40,247 bases of DNA from Mansonella perstans (Eukaryota > Nematoda > Chromadorea > Rhabditida > Onchocercidae): contig JBAMDO010000322.1 in the NCBI GenBank assembly GCA_037074765.1, positions 1 to 40,247 on the forward strand, in the 5' to 3' direction. Both the position numbers and the translations under genes were made by a program. Positions 21,601 to 31,440 of this stretch are shown piece by piece. How positions within the stretch are numbered: position 1 is the stretch's first letter; each line of letters opens with the position of its first letter. The notes beneath the pieces were generated by a model that had not been told where the DNA came from, searched no databases, and was given only the letters and a program-made list of their open reading frames with translations.

Positions 21601-24600
21601 ATATTTTTATATCAATATATTTAATTGGATGTTATTTGCTTTTATGTTTTTAATCAGTACTTATCTTGACAATTTAATTCATTCATTATTGAAAATTTTA
21701 GGATAATTGCTTCATTATATACCTCAGATAGATATAGATCATGAGAAAGATTAACCGTCAGATTATTTTGATCTAAATTATCATTGTCACCTGATTTTGC
21801 ACTTTTTCACATTCACAACCACAAGATGGTGTAATATACATGGCGGAAACAGTTTGATAACCATACGCGCCAATTGAAATTGCAATATCGCCACCTGATT
21901 TGCACTCATTCAATGATACTTTAGCAAAAAATTCAATTTTTTCACCTAATGCAACGTTTGGGCATTGGCGACCTTGTACTCGCTTTCTGCAAAAAATATT
22001 TTGTACAATTTTTTTTTCGTTGAAATTTGAAAAATTTTAAATCAAATCCGTAATTTGAAAAAAAACCAAACAAAACGAATCGATAAATAAGTATAATTCC
22101 ATTTTGAATAAAATGAATGGTAGAATTCATAATTAATTAAAACTCAAAGAGCAACAAAAGGAATAAAATTTAGCAATATCTCATATGGATCTATTAAGTT
22201 GCACGTTTAAATTAAACTGATAATTTTAAATTATTTATTATAATTTGCTATAAAGCTCAAATTTTAGCAACTATGAAATTGATTTTTAATTTTAAAACTT
22301 TATTTTAAATTACTTACTATAATTTGTTATAAAGATCAAATTTAGGAACCATAACATTAATTCTTAATTTTAAAATTTTATTATTAAATTATTACAAATT
22401 ACTTGGTTATCAAAATAGATTTTGATTATTAAATTGCATAATTTTCTTATATAAATTTGATTAATAAATTTAAACATTGATTATTTTAAATTTCAAAAAC
22501 TTTGTTTTGCTTTTTATATTAAATCTACTAAAAAATTTGGTTTTGGATTTTTTAATTATTTAAATTTTGAAACTTGATAATAATTTAAAAAAGACAAACC
22601 CGCCACAATTAATGGAAAAGTCAATGCCAACACCCAATGATCGAAATTCGCTAGTCTGTATGACGAAATCACGTATATTTGTTTGCTGTGGATTATGCAA
22701 ATATTTAAATGGTACTTCCAGGATATCACCTGAAAAACACCACAAATTTAATGGTAAATGATGAAATATATAGTTGGGAAAAAGAAGTGAATGAAAGTAA
22801 AGAAAATTTAGTGCAAAAGAAAAAATTTTAGTTTTTTAAGCTTTTTTCAATTTAATCTATTGAATGAAATACATTTCACACAGTATATGCAGTATAAAAT
22901 GCTTTTCATACAGTAAGTGCCATTTAAGAATTCCCTAATCACAATCATCATTATCATCGTCACTTAAATGCAGGTGATCATGATCATTTTAATGTGACAA
23001 ATTAATAAGTGAGAATTCCGTATCATTTTTTTTCCTAAGAATTTTACACAGTCCAATTTTTTTGAGATTTCAATGAAATGCTTGCTTGATTTTTGTAAAA
23101 TGAAAATTTCGGATAAAGTATTGAAATAAATGAGTTTAATGAAAACTTCAGAAAGTACTGTGTGTTTTGGAATGAAATGAGAGATGAAAGTAACATGACA
23201 ATCTAAAAAAAGAAACGAAAGGCTTGATGGTTTTGTGTTTTGGGATGAGATAAGCGATGAAAGAAAATGTGATAATCTCAAAAAAAAAACGTGAAACGTG
23301 ATAGTTTAACAAAAAAAAAGGAACCTATAGAAATATTTCATTTTAAATGGTTTGCACAATTTATGAAAAAGAGGAGCGAAAAAATGGCGTAAAAACATAT
23401 ATTACGTCATTGTAAAGTAGTTGTGAATAAAGATATTGCAAATGAATATATCAGCAAAATGTTTCAAAACGGTAAAATTGTCCCTAAAAAATTTTTTATA
23501 TTATGTAGGAGAGTAAGTGATTATATTATAATAATTAACAAATTAACATGTTGTAGGGTGATTAAGTGATAAAAGTTAACAAAATAACATATATAAAGTG
23601 ATTAAGTGATCATGGTGTTAATAAAACAAGCATGTAAGTGATAGTAATTAACAAACTAACATGTGAGCGACAATAATCAACAAATATATAGTGACAATAA
23701 TTAACAAACTAGCATATAGGTGGCAATAATTAACAAACTAACATAAAGGTGACAATAATTAACAAACTAACATTTAAATGACAATAATTAACAAACTAAC
23801 ATATTTTGGACGTTAGTTTGCAACTATTATTAAATATTCGTTAATTATGATTGCTAATCAAGTGTTTTTTAATTATTATTAATTTTTATTAAGTGATAAT
23901 AATTTACATATTAACATGAAATCGTAAAAAATAGAAAATTTCTCTTTTTGTTAAATTACTTACTAGGAAATATCACACTTTTTGTTTGCTTGTAAGTAAA
24001 AATTTTCAAACAAATCGGAAAGGGAAAGAAAAAAGAAAAACGAAGTAATAGTGTAAATGATACTTTTTGTTTGATAAATAAAGGAAAAAAAGAGAAAAAT
24101 AGTGAAAATTAATAATCGGTTAAAAGGAAAAAAAGAAAGTTATAAAAATATATTTTTTTGTTTCAATTTTCCCATTCTTCTGAATATTTTTACTTTTTTT
24201 TTAAAACACATCAATAAAAATACTGTTGGTTAAAATAAATCATCAGGCTATCAGTTATGTTATTTTGTTTTATGGTGTTTTGTTGATTTTTTTTTTTTTT
24301 TTAAAGCTTTCAGTGCTGTTTATCATTATTATTTTTTAACTAAACATGCTTTTTGTTTTTGCTCCTTATTGTTAAGAATTACTTCGTCTTAATTATTTTA
24401 AATTTAATTATTCGAGTTTAATTTTTGTTAGGGAATGCATTTTTCAGTTTTTGTTTTTTCTTTTTTCTGCTTTAAATTTACTAATATTTACTACAGTAAT
24501 TAGCTCATTTCAAATTTAATTTTTGCATTATCTAGTTTTCATTTTTTTTAATTTGCTAACACATACAGTGATTCAATCATTTTTAATTTAATTATTCAAA

Positions 24601-27250
24601 TTTGATTTTTGTTAAAAAAACGTTAAAAAAAAGTGTTTTTCGGTTTTTGCTTTTCTTAAAAAAAATTTCACTAGAGTAATTAGTGCATTTCAAATTTAAT
24701 TTCTGCATTTTTCAGTTTCCGCTTTTTTTAAATTTATTAATACATATAGTAATTTATTCAAATTTAATTTCTGTCGAAAAATGCATTTTTGATTTTTTTT
24801 CTTTTCTTAATTACTTTTTTAATTAGTGCTATTTACGATATTTGTTGTAATTTACTTCAAATTACTATTATTATTGATGATTGAATGGGGGAGAAGATTT
24901 TAAAAGCTGCTTTTATAAAACAAAGCGTTCACAGAGACTAAAACAGTGAAGAGGATTTATTATTAATTGCTGTGTTAATGCATAATGCTGTTGTTTTTAT
25001 TTGAATTTAAATTGTAAAGTTTGGTGTATAGTAAGAAAAAAGAGAAACCGAAAAAAAAAGAAAAAAGAAGCAGGAAGAACGAAACCAAATATTCGGAAAT
25101 TCAATGTTTGCACTTTTTTTTGCATAATTTTATAACTTGCGAAATTTTTGAACTTTGAAAAGCAAATTCTCATTAATAAAATATTGCCAAATTTTAAATT
25201 TCTAAACGAATTCTAATTAAAAATATCAAACCTCAAAATTTTTAAATTTTTTTAAAATTTCAAAATTTTAAACTTCCAAATAAAATTCTCATTAAAAGTA
25301 TTCCATTTCAAAAATTTATCAAATCATCATTTCAACAAATAATCAAAAAATTCATTTTATTATCTGAGCACTGAAATAATAACTGAGGAATTCCGAGACT
25401 TTGTCCTGTAATTGCTGATAATAAGGAAGGAACGAAAAAAAAATTTAAACTTGAAATTATGAATTCTAATCACTTAATAGTTTGAGTTCAATTAAGTTAA
25501 TTAACACTTTATAATAGGATCAATATATTTGGTAAATATTTAAAAGTTCATTATGTTGTCCTTTTTTTTTAAAAAAAGATTCCCAAAAATGAAATTAAAT
25601 GGTTTTGATAATTCAAGTATTTTAATTAATGTGTTTCTTAGTCCAATTTAAAGCATTTTACTTATTTGGTAGCATTTTTCTTGCTTTCTTTTTTTACTAT
25701 TTCATAAAGATGAACGGATTTGAGTTTGAAGCGAAAGCAAGCATTATTCGAATAGAATTAGATAATTTTAATTGTCTAAATAAAATTAATATAATCACAA
25801 TTACCAGGTTTCATCCTCAGTATAACTTGTTGTGGTTCAAGTTGTACAATCGTTGAACCATCTGCTTGTTTACTTCCTAATGGTAAATTCTGCAAATAAA
25901 AATTACTTGTAATATTGCCGTTGTTGTTTGTTTGTTATTTGTTATTGTTTTTGTTGTCGTTTGTTTGTTGTTGTTTGTTTGTTTGTTTCTTTTGAAATTA
26001 AAATTTCCCAAGAAATGAAATTAAATACTTATAATATTCAAAAAAAAAGAAAAAATGAAACATTACATTTTGTGGTATCATTCGAATTTCTGTCTTTGGT
26101 GAATAGATAAGCGATGGATTACATTTGCCTTGAAATTCACTCTTCAAATCACATCTTGATGGGCCTACCAAATGCTGTAAAATTTCAAAAAAAAGAAATT
26201 GCAAAATGAGATAATTAAAATTATAATATTTATTACATGCAACACTTATACTCAACATTTCGTTGAAGTTAGTTTCCTCTTTTTTTTTCTTGAAACTTTT
26301 TTTTATAATTTAAATTTTACACTACCTTATTCATTCAATACTACCTTATTGAAAAACAAAATTTGAATGAATAAATGATTTTAGAAGAAATATGATGAGA
26401 TTAATTATCTAATTAATTAATTAGTAAAAGTTAAATTAATTTACTAGCTCATCATATTTCCTAATTCAAGTGTTTAAAGATAATTTAAAATTTTCTCCAC
26501 AATTTCCATCCCTTTTTTAAGTAATTAATTTTTAAATGGATAATTAATTTTTTGATTGAATTTAAACATTACATTACGAAAAAAAAATTTCTTCCTATAT
26601 TCATTACTAACTTCTTTATCATGCACCATGCAAATAATTTAATTTTTACATGGAATTAATTAAAACAAAAAATACGAGCATAAAAAAAATTAAATTAAAA
26701 ATTTATTCTTCAAGAATTTGAAAATTCACAAAAGAATTTATCCAAAAATTAAATTCATCATGTCAACCAAATAATGTCATGTGAGCAAATTAAAAAATAA
26801 TTATAGAACTTTTTTTTGAAATTTTCATTTTTATCACTCAAAACTAATTGATAAAAGATAATTTATGAATTTCATAATTATCCCGGACTAAAAATATTTA
26901 AAGAAAAAATGACTAATGATAAATAATAATTGCAATGAAAAAAATTTGCGAACCGGATCAAGACACCATGCACATTCCGGATGTTGTTTGATGCACTGGC
27001 CACAACTTCTACTACCCAATATATTGGTACATAAATTTCTGATATCCTTTGCAATTACTATAAAAAATTGGTAATTAGATTTTTACTCAAACAAAATTCA
27101 TTATATCATATTAATTGATTGAACAATATCAGTATTAATATTTCAATAATTTAAAATTTGAAATAGAATTTGAAAATTTTTTCAAAAAGATTTCATACCA
27201 TTAACAACAATGATGAATGATGCAAGCAATGCGTACATGTAATACTTCAT
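18466..27250 (-). CDS. integrin beta-like protein lacking the beta-I domain, predicted GPI-anchored, 505 aa
   Basis: Eleven exons join in phase from ATG at 27250 to TAA at 18466. Residues 1-17: hydrophobic signal sequence. 27-70: PSI domain with all seven cysteines (27, 36, 39, 46, 49, 60, 70) and the CAWC motif. About 105-225: hybrid domain, with EPQQVILRMKPG matching the SPQKVTLYLRPG strand of beta subunits, then C158, C168 and C188. 215-256, 273-307, 312-344 and 351-380: four I-EGF modules (CxCGxCxC cores). 381-481: acidic Ser/Thr-rich linker. 482-505: GGS, short spacer and hydrophobic end without a cytoplasmic tail, typical of a GPI signal. No beta-I/MIDAS, beta-tail, transmembrane helix or NPxY tail is present. 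A nematode integrin beta-like or ITGBL1-like relative is the closest idea I have. Role unknown; likely extracellular adhesion or matrix. Confidence 0.9.
18967..19228 (-). CDS. integrin-like exon 10: I-EGF4 and acidic linker
   Basis: ICNGHGRCECGKCVCHEGYT ends in CG instead of the usual CxxC, so module 4 has seven cysteines rather than eight. It is followed directly by an Asp/Glu/Ser/Thr-rich linker (EASDDEMSESIEAKDHTTSS onward). Canonical beta subunits have a cysteine-rich beta-tail here. Acceptor TTTTTTTCAG, donor GTATAA. Confidence 0.93.
19229..19795 (-). repeat. integrin-like intron 9 with ATGAATCAAAAAA-type repeats
   Basis: 567-nt intron. Between about 19480 and 19735 the plus strand repeats TATGAATCAAAAAA and AATGAATATAAATGAATC with drift. 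No exon is seen inside. Confidence 0.6.
19796..19963 (-). CDS. integrin-like exon 9: end of I-EGF2 and I-EGF3
   Basis: 56 codons, phase 0 at both ends. CECENLSC closes module 2 and opens module 3. CAGQGECKCGKCYCEEGYTG is the module 3 core. N309-L-S is the one N-glycosylation sequon noticed. Confidence 0.94.
19964..20894 (-). other. integrin-like intron 8
   Basis: 931-nt intron containing three copies of CAATTTTCACGTTCC (20208-20222, 20239-20253, 20323-20337) and a less AT-rich stretch at about 20370-20740 with repeated ATAGAATTATTACGTA-like words. The ORFs through it have no homology I recognise. Confidence 0.6.
20895..20967 (-). CDS. integrin-like exon 8: I-EGF2 core
   Basis: 24 codons between acceptor TTTTTGCAG and donor GTAAGT. 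LICSGNGECRCGSCVCNVEH matches EICSNNGECVCGQCVC of beta1. Confidence 0.94.
21016..21180 (-). pseudogene. 18S rRNA fragment inserted in integrin-like intron 7
   Basis: On the minus strand the bases read TAATTTGACTCAACACGGGA, AGGATTGACAGATTGAGAGC, CGTTCTTAGTTGGTGGAGTG and TTATTCCGATAACGA in this order. These are universal landmarks of the 3' major domain of eukaryotic 18S rRNA. About 165 nt of the roughly 1.8-kb gene is present. Differences at conserved sites (GCATGGTCG for GCATGGCCG, a changed CGGTGATTGGTGCTGC) and shortening around the ACTCACGCCCGAC stretch mark it as a decayed copy, not a functional gene. It lies in the same orientation as the host gene. Confidence 0.9.
21348..21496 (-). CDS. 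integrin-like exon 7: I-EGF1
   Basis: 49 codons and two bases. LCHGAGDLICGVCECQPGKG followed by CEC is the I-EGF1 core. KKHGVSSAQELENKCRK leads into I-EGF2, as SEDMDAYCRK does in beta1. Acceptor TTTTCTAG, donor GTATGC. Confidence 0.94.
21791..21986 (-). CDS. integrin-like exon 6: second half of the hybrid domain
   Basis: KRVQGRQCPNVALGEKIEFF matches GRKCSNISIGDEVQFEISI of beta1. It ends in PSCGCECEKVQNQ, the C-x-C-x-C entry to I-EGF1. Acceptor ATTTTTTGCAG, donor GTGACA. Confidence 0.94.
22600..22729 (-). CDS. integrin-like exon 5: both sides of the missing beta-I insertion
   Basis: This exon starts in the first hybrid half (GDILEVPFKYLHNP, compare GQAAAFNVTFRRAKGYP) and ends in the second (SLGVGIDFSINCGG, compare the EGVTISYKSYCKNG of beta1). 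Only about 20 residues separate them, where about 240 residues of beta-I domain are expected. Acceptor TGTTTTTCAG, donor GTTTGT, phases 1 and 2 matching the neighbours. Confidence 0.92.
22730..25804 (-). other. integrin-like intron 4 (3,075 nt)
   Basis: This is the longest intron, placed just before the exon where the beta-I domain is missing. I looked for beta-I landmarks (DLSxSM MIDAS loop, the GGFDA and disulfide loops) in the visible ORFs and found none. The longest ORF (22964-23281, minus, 105 codons) has no integrin character. It contains a minisatellite at 23529-23820 and long poly-T/poly-A runs. Confidence 0.7.
23529..23820. repeat. minisatellite, unit about 34 bp, with an inverted end
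   Basis: Eight or so copies of GTGACAATAATTAACAAACT followed by AACAT. The last copy is followed by GTTAGTTTG (23812-23820), the exact reverse complement of CAAACTAAC (23792-23800), giving a 9-bp stem with an 11-nt loop. Confidence 0.8.
25805..25889 (-). CDS. integrin-like exon 4: first hybrid-domain strands
   Basis: 28 codons plus one base. It encodes VQLEPQQVILRMKPG, the conserved strand before the point where normal beta subunits enter the beta-I domain. Acceptor TTATTTGCAG, donor GTAATT. Confidence 0.92.
26067..26174 (-). CDS. integrin-like exon 3: end of PSI
   Basis: 36 codons, phase 0 at both ends, acceptor ATTTTACAG, donor GTAATG. RCDLKSEFQGKCNPSLIYSP aligns with the [21 protein letters not shown] region of beta3 and holds PSI cysteines six and seven. 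Confidence 0.92.
26954..27057 (-). CDS. integrin-like exon 2: PSI domain
   Basis: It starts after TTTTTTATAG and supplies LCTN...SCGQC...CAWCLDP, the first five PSI cysteines and the WC pair. The donor is GTTCGC, far from consensus, yet the join gives the expected WCLDP/HLVGPSRCDLK, close to human beta3 WCSDEAL..PRCDLK. Confidence 0.88.
27199..27250 (-). CDS. integrin-like exon 1: start codon and signal peptide
   Basis: ATG begins 40 nt after a TTTTTTACAG acceptor. MKYYMYALLASFIIVVN is a short signal sequence. The exon ends before donor GTATGA in phase 1. Confidence 0.85.
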
Positions 27251-27293
27251 CAGGGCGATTATCGTATAATTTAAATTAACTTCGAAATATCTG
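27251..27293 (-). promoter_or_regulatory. 5' UTR and probable trans-splice (or 5' intron) acceptor of the integrin-like gene
   Basis: TTTTTTACAG at 27300-27291 (minus strand) ends 40 nt before the start ATG. In nematodes such a site next to a start codon is commonly used for spliced-leader addition. A non-coding upstream exon is the alternative. Confidence 0.5.
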
Positions 27294-27312
27294 TAAAAAA
27301 AAAAAGATGAAA

Positions 27313-27345
27313 AATGTCGCATTTTATAAAAATAAATGCGACATT
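27313..27345. repeat. perfect 12-bp hairpin upstream of the integrin-like gene
   Basis: AATGTCGCATTT and AAATGCGACATT are exact reverse complements separated by nine bases. The hairpin sits about 13 nt outside the likely trans-splice acceptor. Confidence 0.8.
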
Positions 27346-27655
27346 TATTCAAATTGTTGCAAATTAATACGGTTATTAATAATTGTGCTAATTATGTGCA
27401 CTTTAGCAATAATAAAAAAAAACTGAATATTAAAAAAGAGATTTAGAACTTAAACTTGAGAATAATTTTTCTTCAAGCAGCTTTATTGAAAGAGTTCGTT
27501 TGAAAATAACTTTTAAAGCAGCTCTGTTGAATTTGTTAATCATTTGTAATGCTGGCAGTATTAGTGTACTGATGGTAATGTCATTGTTGTGTTAGCAGCC
27601 TGAGATTGCACTTCTTCCGGCAGACCGACCCGACGGCTGTCAATTAATCAATCAA

Positions 27656-27700
27656 TTATCAGTGCGGTGCTTATCTCGACTGTTCGAGAAGCTGATAAGA
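27656..27700 (-). promoter_or_regulatory. cluster of three GATA-factor sites, likely promoter/enhancer
   Basis: TTATCAGT (27656-27663), CTTATC (27670-27675) and GCTGATAAGA (27691-27700) lie in 45 bp, 406-450 bp upstream of the integrin-like ATG. They sit in a locally less AT-rich patch (about 27585-27720) that also holds a CCGGCAGACCGACCCGACGG stretch. TGATAA is the core of the nematode intestinal GATA factor ELT-2 site. Known of the factor: it drives intestinal genes. Inference: gut expression of this gene. Confidence 0.5.
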
Positions 27701-28769
27701 AAAAGTTTGTTCAGTGGCAGAGGAGAATTACGAATGTAAACTTAGAATTCATTTAGGCTCATTACTAACTAATTTATGTCATGACAAAAAAAAACAAAAT
27801 CTTTTTTTTCTTTCATATTTTCGCTCTTTTTTCTCTCTCTCTCTCTCTTTCACTCTCTTTCCATTCCTTTTTCCTGTTTGTTCTTTTTATTTTACTTTTT
27901 AATCTTCTTCTTTAATATTCAGTTCTTTGGCTAAATAATTAATTAATTAATAATTAATTCCTACATGTAAGGTACAAGCAATTACTACATAAGTGTTCGG
28001 ATATTAATAATGTGCAATTACTACAGCATAAGCTTTATGACATTTAATAATCTATCAGTATGCAAATACTTTTGTGTTACTCTGATTAGATAAAACGAGC
28101 TAAAAAAAAAAAAAATTAATCAAAAAACTCTAAAGAATGAATGCCTAGTTGAACTTCATTAGGGGATCTGTTGGATTTCATCAGGTTCACCGGTCCATTT
28201 TTGATTTCTCAATACACATATCAGTCGATCAAATTAATCGACACAAAAAATGCTGACAAGTCGATATCAATTAATTAGCAGTGAGATTAATTAATTAATC
28301 GGTTAGCTTAATCTTAATTAATGAGCTGATATATACTAATAATAAAATGCTATCAAAAAAAAATAACCTTTCATTAATTCGTTAATTTGTATTACAGAAC
28401 ATGCAAAAATTCATGAATAATAATTAGTTAACTAAGCGAGAGAGAGAGAAAGGGGTAGAAAGAGGCATAAAAAGAAAGAGAAAAAAATAGGACTTAAATT
28501 TTTCTTACTTTTTCTCTTTGTAAATAAAAAAATTAAACAGAAAAAACCGAAGAAAAATTAAACGAATTTTCGTTTTAAAATAGCTGCAATGAATTATTTT
28601 CCAAAAAAAAAAAACACTACTTTTCTATGTCTTTTTCTCTCTCCTTCGCTCTCATATTTTTCTCTTCTTTATGACTTGTTAATTTTTTTTTTAAAAAAAG
28701 CATAAGAAATGAAATTTGCAGGAAGTTTAAAATATTACTTTCATGAGTAAATGATTTGAAATAAAGCAA

Positions 28770-28965
28770 TCTTATCATTTTTTGTCAAAAATAGTTTTAT
28801 CAGTGTTCTAAAAGTAATCCTATCAGTCCTCTATCAAGAATAGCCTTATCAGTGCGTAGAAGCAGTCTTATGAGCCTTCTACTAAAAACACTCTTATCAG
28901 TGCTACTGTTAAGAATAATCCTATCAATCCTCTACCAAAAATGCTCTTATCAGTCTTACCATTTT
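28770..28965. repeat. minisatellite, unit about 30-45 bp, carrying TTATCAGT
   Basis: Repeats such as TCTTATCAGTGCTACTGTTA and AATCCTATCAGTCCTCTATC, about six copies. Four keep an exact TTATCAGT, the reverse complement of ACTGATAA. Confidence 0.7.
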
Positions 28966-31329
28966 CATAATAATTGCCGCAAAAACTATCACTTAAATTG
29001 AGCATTTTGTCTATTAAAAAATATCCCTTCTACTTATTGACAAAAACAAAAAGACTTGTTTTTTCTTTTTTTTCCAAATTATATCTAAATTAATTGTAAA
29101 TAATGATTACTGCAGTTAACTGGAATTAATTATAAATGAATGATTTTTTATTGGAAATAACAAATTTGAAATCAAAAATTTGGTTTTTTTTGTTTGAATA
29201 AAATACTTAAGTATTTAATAAATTTCGTGAAATCCATTTTTTTTTAAATTTATAACAAAAAAATGAAAAAATAAGACATAGTTGGCTATATCAATAATAT
29301 GGCGCAATAATTATATATTGAGCTATCATAATTGGCTAATTTATCACATCCATCTTTATTTGCTGCTTTTTTATAATATTTTGAACTTTTTAAAGCATAA
29401 TAAAAAAAATGAAAATAATATTTATTTATGTATTTTTCATACTTTCAAACCTTAAAAATCTTTTAAAAATTTGCTGCATAAAATTTCATAGCGCTATCGT
29501 TGTTGTTCGTTTTTTTTTTTTTTTTTTTTTTAAATCATTTCAAATAAATTTCAGATCCAAATATTTTCATAAATAAGTAACAAAAAGAATAAAAACGAAA
29601 ATATTTCCAGACGAATGAAATTTTTATTTATGCTTAAAAAAGTAATTTGAAAACACCAAAAATTTGCACAGCTGGCATAAAATAAAATCAATTTTTGTTT
29701 TTTTGGTGAAAGCATATATTTTGTTAATATTTAATAAATTTTACAAAAAAAAAATTAAAAAGTTGAATAATAACAATATATACAAACAGTACACATCAGC
29801 AATATGCAACCGCATTAATGTGTGGATTTTTAAAAATCATTTTCTCCAATGAAATTAAACTAGTAGATTAATTATTAGTGAGAATTAATTAAATGATTTA
29901 AATGAGACGGCTAAAAACAAAAACAATGAAGAACGAGTCGTGTGGTTTGCTTTTTAAATTGATTTACCAAAGTTAAATTTAATAAGAAGCTGTCACACAA
30001 TTTAAAAACAAATTAAAAATTTATAAAATTTAAAAAAGTCTAAGTGAAAAAATTAAATGAAAAAACTACTAATTAGTAATTAGTGCTGGAGGTTTATCCT
30101 TTTTCTGACTAACTTTCAATTTTCTTTTCTTTTCTTTTCAGTCAAACGAAAAACAAAAGATTATTTAATTGCACTTATTTAATTATAATTACCTTAATTA
30201 CAATTCATTGAATTCATTTTTTTAGAGTTTAAAGTAACTCAAAATTTTTGCATCACAAAAATCTCGTGAAATAGTTTTACAATTTATATGCCACACTGAA
30301 ATTTGCAATTAATTAAGCCAAAAAAAAACTTTTCAAATGTTTTAAGATAATTAATAACTAAATGATTAATTATTTGCCTTAAAAAGGAAAAAAAAGAATT
30401 TGACAATTTATTCAAGATGGTTCGGTATTTTGTTTGAAAAATTCATTGGTAATACAGAATACATATGTTGTATGTGTATACTGTAGTACTTACATTATGT
30501 GCATACCGTAATACTAATGAATTCATTTCAGCTAATTTTTCTTCGCCCAATTTCATCAGTTTCAATTTATTAGAAAACATTGGAAATTTTACTGGAAATT
30601 TGACCTGAAACTATCCTGAGATTTGGATGAAATCTGCATTAAGACAATGATTTTCATATATAACTTTGCAAATATTTATCGACCAAATTGTAACTAGATT
30701 AGAATCATCTAGTGTCGTTAATTAACTGGTTAACTAATTAATTGCACAAAGACTATTTTTTATACCAATTTATCATTAACATCAAATTAGCAATATCCTG
30801 GATAATTTAAAACAACGTGGAATGTATTTTTGAAATAAATTTTAAAAAAAAATTTCCACCAACAAAAAAAAAGAATAAAAGATAAATGTGACAAAAAAAA
30901 GTTTTGATAAAAACTTTTGGAAACTTTTTTCTTTATAAATAAAATTTTTCACAAAAGTTGGATAAAATCAAAACTATCTATCCTGCATCTTATTTTAATG
31001 CCTTTTGCCCAAATAAATTGCTAATTGAATTTAAGCTTAAACTCAGCATTGCCTTCTTTGGGATCTGCACTGAATGTGATATGATACAGAATGCAAATTT
31101 TATTTCCATGTTATTTCAAAAAGTGTAAAAAAAAGAAAGTTTTAAAAGCAAATATGGCTGTCGCTTATAATGGCACATTGTTGAAGTTTTTTTTGAAAAA
31201 TTAAACGAAATTAATTGTAAGCTAATTAAAAGAGAAATAATTGCAAGCAAAATTTTTCACAAACATTATTAAAATGCTTCATTTCTTAAAATAGTAATAA
31301 ATCAAAAGTGTACATTCGAAAAAAATTCC

Positions 31330-31440
31330 TTCATTCCAAATATTATTGATTCTTTTATTTTAAATATTAATCCTTTCATTTAGAACATTATTAATTCTTT
31401 CATTTCAAATATTACCAATTCCTTCGCTTCAAATACATCT
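31330..31440. repeat. tandem repeat, unit about 31 bp, four copies
   Basis: Copies of ATTATTGATTCTTTTATTTT, ATTATTAATTCTTTCATTTC and ATTACCAATTCCTTCGCTTC, each followed by AAATA or AGAAC. Confidence 0.65.

Noticed and set aside
22964..23281. 105-codon minus-strand ORF in intron 4, considered as a hidden beta-I exon
   Set aside because: It lacks the MIDAS loop, the conserved glycines and cysteines, and suitable splice sites; composition is Ser/Phe/Ile-rich as expected by chance.
27670..27700. Possible tRNA or terminator from the CTTATC...GATAAG inverted pair
   Set aside because: No A/B-box or cloverleaf; better explained as paired GATA-factor sites.
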